This document shows, one piece after another, positions 13,491-15,794 of a stretch of 15,794 nt of DNA. Under the pieces are notes generated by a model. The model saw only the letters and a program-made list of their open reading frames with translations. It searched no databases and was not told where the DNA came from. The DNA lies in contig DITS01000037.1 of assembly GCA_002422205.1 (NCBI GenBank), positions 25,065-40,858 of the forward strand. The letters are read 5' to 3'. The number at the start of each line of letters is the position of its first letter. Positions within the stretch are counted from its first letter, which is position 1. Both the position numbers and the translations under genes were made by a program. This DNA is from Alphaproteobacteria bacterium UBA6178. GTDB taxonomy: Bacteria; Pseudomonadota; Alphaproteobacteria; Rickettsiales; UBA3002.

Positions 13491-14378
13491 TTATTCTCCT
13501 CCGCCTAGGCTATGCACATAGATGCTCAACTGACGCAGGGTTTGCTCGTCGAGTCGTCCTTGCCACACGGGCATGACGCCGTGTTTGGGGTTTTTGATCT
13601 GGCTGAGAATGGCGGATTTGCTGCCGTCTTTGCTTTTGAGCCAGATGGCGTCGGCGAGATTGGGTGCGCCGAATTCACGCAAACCCCGTGCATCTGCGCC
13701 GTGGCAAGAGGCGCATTGCTGCATGAAGATGGCCTGACCGTTGGCATTGGGTGCGCCATTATGTGAGAGCGCAAACACATAGTCGGTGACATCGGACAGG
13801 CTTTGCGCGTCGAGCATGCCACCGAAGGGCGGCATCATGGCGCTGCGGCTCTCAGTATGATCGTTGCGTACGCCGTAGGTGATGGTGTGGTGGATGTCTT
13901 CGATTTTGCCACCCCAGATCCAATCATCGTCGTTTAAGTTGGGGTAGCCGGGCGCGCCTGCGCCGCCACTGCCATGACAGGTCGCGCAGTTATCTTTGAA
14001 GGCCGATTGGCCACCGGCGAGTGCGAAGGCGTAGAGCTCGGGGTCGTTGGCGATTTCCTCAAAGGATGCGGTGGTGAAACGCTCCAGATAGTGTGCGCGA
14101 CGGGCGGCGATGTCTTGCTGCGAGACGGCCAGATCGGTGTATTGGTTGGTTTGCAGATGACCCACGGTGCCACCGCGGTGACCTTCGCCGCTGAGTGTTG
14201 GCCATGCGGGGTAGATGATCCAATAGCCCACGGCCCAGATGATGGTGACGTAAAATACCCACAGCCACCAACGTGGCGCGGGGTTGTTGAGTTCTTTGAT
14301 GCCGTCCCATTCATGGCCGGTGGTCTCAACGCCGGAAACATGGTCAATGTCTTTGTCTTGGTCGTGGTGATTACTCAT
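13491..14378 (-). CDS. ccoP: cbb3 oxidase dihaem cytochrome c subunit CcoP
   Basis: A 295-residue dihaem c-type cytochrome subunit of cbb3 oxidase that receives electrons from soluble cytochrome c. The N-terminal FixP-type region (ETTGHEWDGIKELNNPAPRWWLW) leads into one transmembrane helix (about 38-56). Two haem c sites follow: CATCH at 131-135 with its Met ligand probably in MMPPFGGML, and CASCH at 222-226 with HGVMPVW. Length is usual for the family. Its ATG overlaps the end of ccoQ by eight bases, and ccoG begins nine bases after its stop. Haem attachment in the periplasm by a Ccm system encoded elsewhere is implied. Confidence 0.95.
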   Translation of the reverse strand: MSNHHDQDKDIDHVSGVETTGHEWDGIKELNNPAPRWWLWVFYVTIIWAVGYWIIYPAWPTLSGEGHRGGTVGHLQTNQYTDLAVSQQDIAARRAHYLERFTTASFEEIANDPELYAFALAGGQSAFKDNCATCHGSGGAGAPGYPNLNDDDWIWGGKIEDIHHTITYGVRNDHTESRSAMMPPFGGMLDAQSLSDVTDYVFALSHNGAPNANGQAIFMQQCASCHGADARGLREFGAPNLADAIWLKSKDGSKSAILSQIKNPKHGVMPVWQGRLDEQTLRQLSIYVHSLGGGE

Positions 14379-14526
14379 GGGTGTCCTCGCGAAGTGGAAT
14401 CTGTGCGAGCGGCTCGAGCCGCCCTTTCATGCCCGGCAGAAACAGCCAGATGGCGACGCCGACAAAGAGCGTGAAGAAAAACAGCAGCCCGACTAGCCCG
14501 GCATGGTTGGCGATCCAGTGTATCAT
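14371..14526 (-). CDS. ccoQ: cbb3 oxidase small subunit CcoQ
   Basis: A 51-residue protein with one transmembrane helix (about residues 11-31, LVGLLFFFTLFVGVAIWLFL) followed by PGMKGRLEPLAQIPL, typical of CcoQ/FixQ (helix then short basic or polar tail), which stabilises the cbb3 complex. Its ATG overlaps the ccoO stop as ATGA (14523-14526), and its stop lies within the first codons of ccoP, so translation of O, Q and P is coupled. The gene is identified mostly by position, size and topology. Confidence 0.9.
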   Translation of the reverse strand: MIHWIANHAGLVGLLFFFTLFVGVAIWLFLPGMKGRLEPLAQIPLREDTHE

Positions 14527-15275
14527 TTGGCCTCCGTTTTGGGTGCGTAGTCGGGGTTATAGTCTTTGAATTCGACCATGGTGCCCAGCACCTGCAGATA
14601 GGCGATGAGCGCATCGAGTTCGGAGATGAAGTGTGGCTCGCCGTCAAAATCGCGCACGGCGATTGTGTCGCCATAGCGGGCGCGTAAGCCATCAGCATGA
14701 TCGCTGTCGGGCGAGACTTGCGCCACCGCGTCGCGGTAGGCATGGGTGATCATGTCATCACTGTAGGGAACGCCCAGCGTTTTGAGCGCACGCAAATGCT
14801 TGGACATGTCGCGCAGATCGGCTCCGTTTTTGGCCAGATGCGAATAGGCGGGCATGATCGATTCGGGTACGACGCTGCGTGGGTCGATCATGTGCTGTAC
14901 GTGCCAGTCGTCGGAATATTTGCCGCCGACACGCGCCAGATCGGGGCCGGTGCGTTTGCTGCCCCACTGGAAGGGGTGATCATACATGCTCTCGGCGGCG
15001 AGGCTGTAGTGGCCATAACGCTCCACCTCGTCCCTGAACGGGCGGATCATCTGGCTGTGGCAGGTGTAGCAGCCCTCGCGCACGTAGATGTCGCGCCCCT
15101 CCTGCTCGAGCGGCGTGTAGGGCCGGACGCCTTCGACCTTCTCGAGCGTGGAGTCGATCCAGAACAGCGGGGCGATCTCGACGATGCCGCCGATCGCGAC
15201 GGCAACGAAGGCGAAGATGCTGAGCAGCGTGACGTTGCGCTCGAGCTTCTTATGCTGGGTGGCAAGCTGCGTCAT
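14523..15275 (-). CDS. ccoO: cbb3 oxidase monohaem cytochrome c subunit CcoO
   Basis: A 250-residue monohaem cytochrome c subunit. One N-terminal transmembrane helix (about 15-37) is followed by the haem site CYTCH at 69-73 in the signature EGCYTCHSQMIRPFRDEVERYG. SMYDHPFQWGSKRTGPDLARVGGKYSD and a PESIMPAY segment (Met ligand) come next. The ATG at 15275 follows an AAGGGGGAAT ribosome site that overlaps the end of ccoN. The first ~80 codons use C- or G-ending codons almost exclusively and are about 67-68% GC (41 of 60 at 15061-15120), while the rest is near 60% (36 of 60 at 14581-14640) with mixed third positions. The change falls near 15030-15040, just after the haem motif. Confidence 0.95.
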   Translation of the reverse strand: MTQLATQHKKLERNVTLLSIFAFVAVAIGGIVEIAPLFWIDSTLEKVEGVRPYTPLEQEGRDIYVREGCYTCHSQMIRPFRDEVERYGHYSLAAESMYDHPFQWGSKRTGPDLARVGGKYSDDWHVQHMIDPRSVVPESIMPAYSHLAKNGADLRDMSKHLRALKTLGVPYSDDMITHAYRDAVAQVSPDSDHADGLRARYGDTIAVRDFDGEPHFISELDALIAYLQVLGTMVEFKDYNPDYAPKTEAK

Positions 15276-15287
15276 GAGGATTCCCCC

Positions 15288-15794
15288 TTATTCGGCCGTT
15301 GCCGCGGCCGGCGGGATCGGCCGGTCGGCAGCAGGGTTGAAGGTCGGGCTCGACATGGGAGCCTCGTTGCGCAGCCGGCCGGCGATCGTCATCCAGATGT
15401 TGAAGGCCATGATGAGCGCGCCGGTGAGGTAGAGCAGCCCGCCCACGACGCGCATCGCGTAATAGGGCTTCATGGCGGCGACGATCTCGGCGAAGGCGTA
15501 GACGAGATATCCGTCCGCGCCATATTCGCGCGCCATGAGCCCCTGCGTGATCCCGGCGACCCACAGCGCGGCGGCGTAGAGCACCAGCCCCAGCGTCGCG
15601 AGCCAGAAGTGCCAGTTGATCATCCGCAGCGAATAGAGCCGCTCGCGACCCCACAGCCGCGGCGTCAGATAATAGAGCGCCGCGAAGGTGATCATGCCGT
15701 TCCAGCCGAGCGCGCCCGAATGGACATGGCCGATCGTCCATTCGGTATAGTGCGACAGCGAGTTGACCGCCTTGATCGACAGCATCGGGCCTTC
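15288..15794 (-). CDS. ccoN: cbb3 oxidase catalytic subunit CcoN, C-terminal part (start outside window)
   Basis: About 168 codons of the haem-copper oxidase catalytic subunit, with the frame open to the window edge. The segment SLSHYTEWTIGHVHSGALGWNG is diagnostic of cbb3 subunit I near the end of the core. It is followed by YYLTPRLWGRERLYS, then helices WHFWLATLGLVLYAAALWVAGI and GLLYLTGALIMAFNIWMTI, and a hydrophilic tail rich in Pro and Ala. ccoO begins 12 bases after its stop. GC is very high here (45 of 60 at 15301-15360), and codon use is strongly biased to C and G, unlike ccoP, ccoG or ccoI in the same operon. This part may derive from a different genome or from a recombination event. 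Confidence 0.95.
   Translation of the reverse strand, partial: EGPMLSIKAVNSLSHYTEWTIGHVHSGALGWNGMITFAALYYLTPRLWGRERLYSLRMINWHFWLATLGLVLYAAALWVAGITQGLMAREYGADGYLVYAFAEIVAAMKPYYAMRVVGGLLYLTGALIMAFNIWMTIAGRLRNEAPMSSPTFNPAADRPIPPAAATAE

Noticed and set aside
13974..14474. Long plus-strand open frame opposite ccoP and ccoQ
   Set aside because: Antisense shadow of strongly supported genes in GC-rich DNA; no family resemblance and no ribosome site. The same applies to 12702-13130, 13146-13508 and others in the cco region.

Overview
The window looks like an alphaproteobacterial chromosome fragment. The evidence is the ccoN-O-Q-P-G-H-I-S order of the cbb3 oxidase locus, the style of the recombinase C-termini and the general codon use. 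No RNA gene or CRISPR array was found. Everything is read by eye, and family names come from recognised motifs rather than searches.

Layout. (1) 1-1668, plus strand: the 3' end of a MacB-like ABC permease, then a NodT/OprM-type outer-membrane lipoprotein, together the end of a tripartite efflux operon. (2) 1760-4600: a small SAM methyltransferase (minus) diverging from two overlapping plus-strand glycosyltransferase genes, one GT8-like and one a TPR-GT9-like fusion; probably a surface-glycan locus. (3) 4600-8453: an accessory island of lower GC. It holds two decayed recombinase C-termini, a 3' minus-strand operon (truncated patatin, BMT5-like RNA methyltransferase, ALKBH8-like dioxygenase), and two 188-bp direct repeats exactly 3057 bp apart that bracket the cargo. 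A row of CCTGTT iterons follows the better-preserved recombinase remnant, and a relic of a second alkB 3' end abuts the second repeat. (4) 8454-9110: an OmpW-family porin (minus) with a near-perfect FNR/FixK-type promoter. (5) 9175-15794: ccoS, ccoI, ccoH, ccoG, ccoP, ccoQ, ccoO and partial ccoN, all minus strand and tightly packed. They encode the cbb3 oxidase subunits and its copper and assembly factors.

The most interesting parts are these. The island pairs two enzymes whose best-known relatives modify RNA uridines in eukaryotes (an ALKBH8-like hydroxylase and a BMT5-like N3-methyltransferase), five bases apart, inside a repeat-bounded unit with recombinase debris. The ccoG gene carries an in-frame insertion made of nested inverted repeats, resembling a protein-coding palindromic element. 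The ompW promoter matches a class II FNR/FixK geometry exactly. GC content and codon use step sharply inside ccoO near 15.03 kb, which is either intragenic recombination or a chimeric assembly, so the right-hand ~750 bases should be treated with care.
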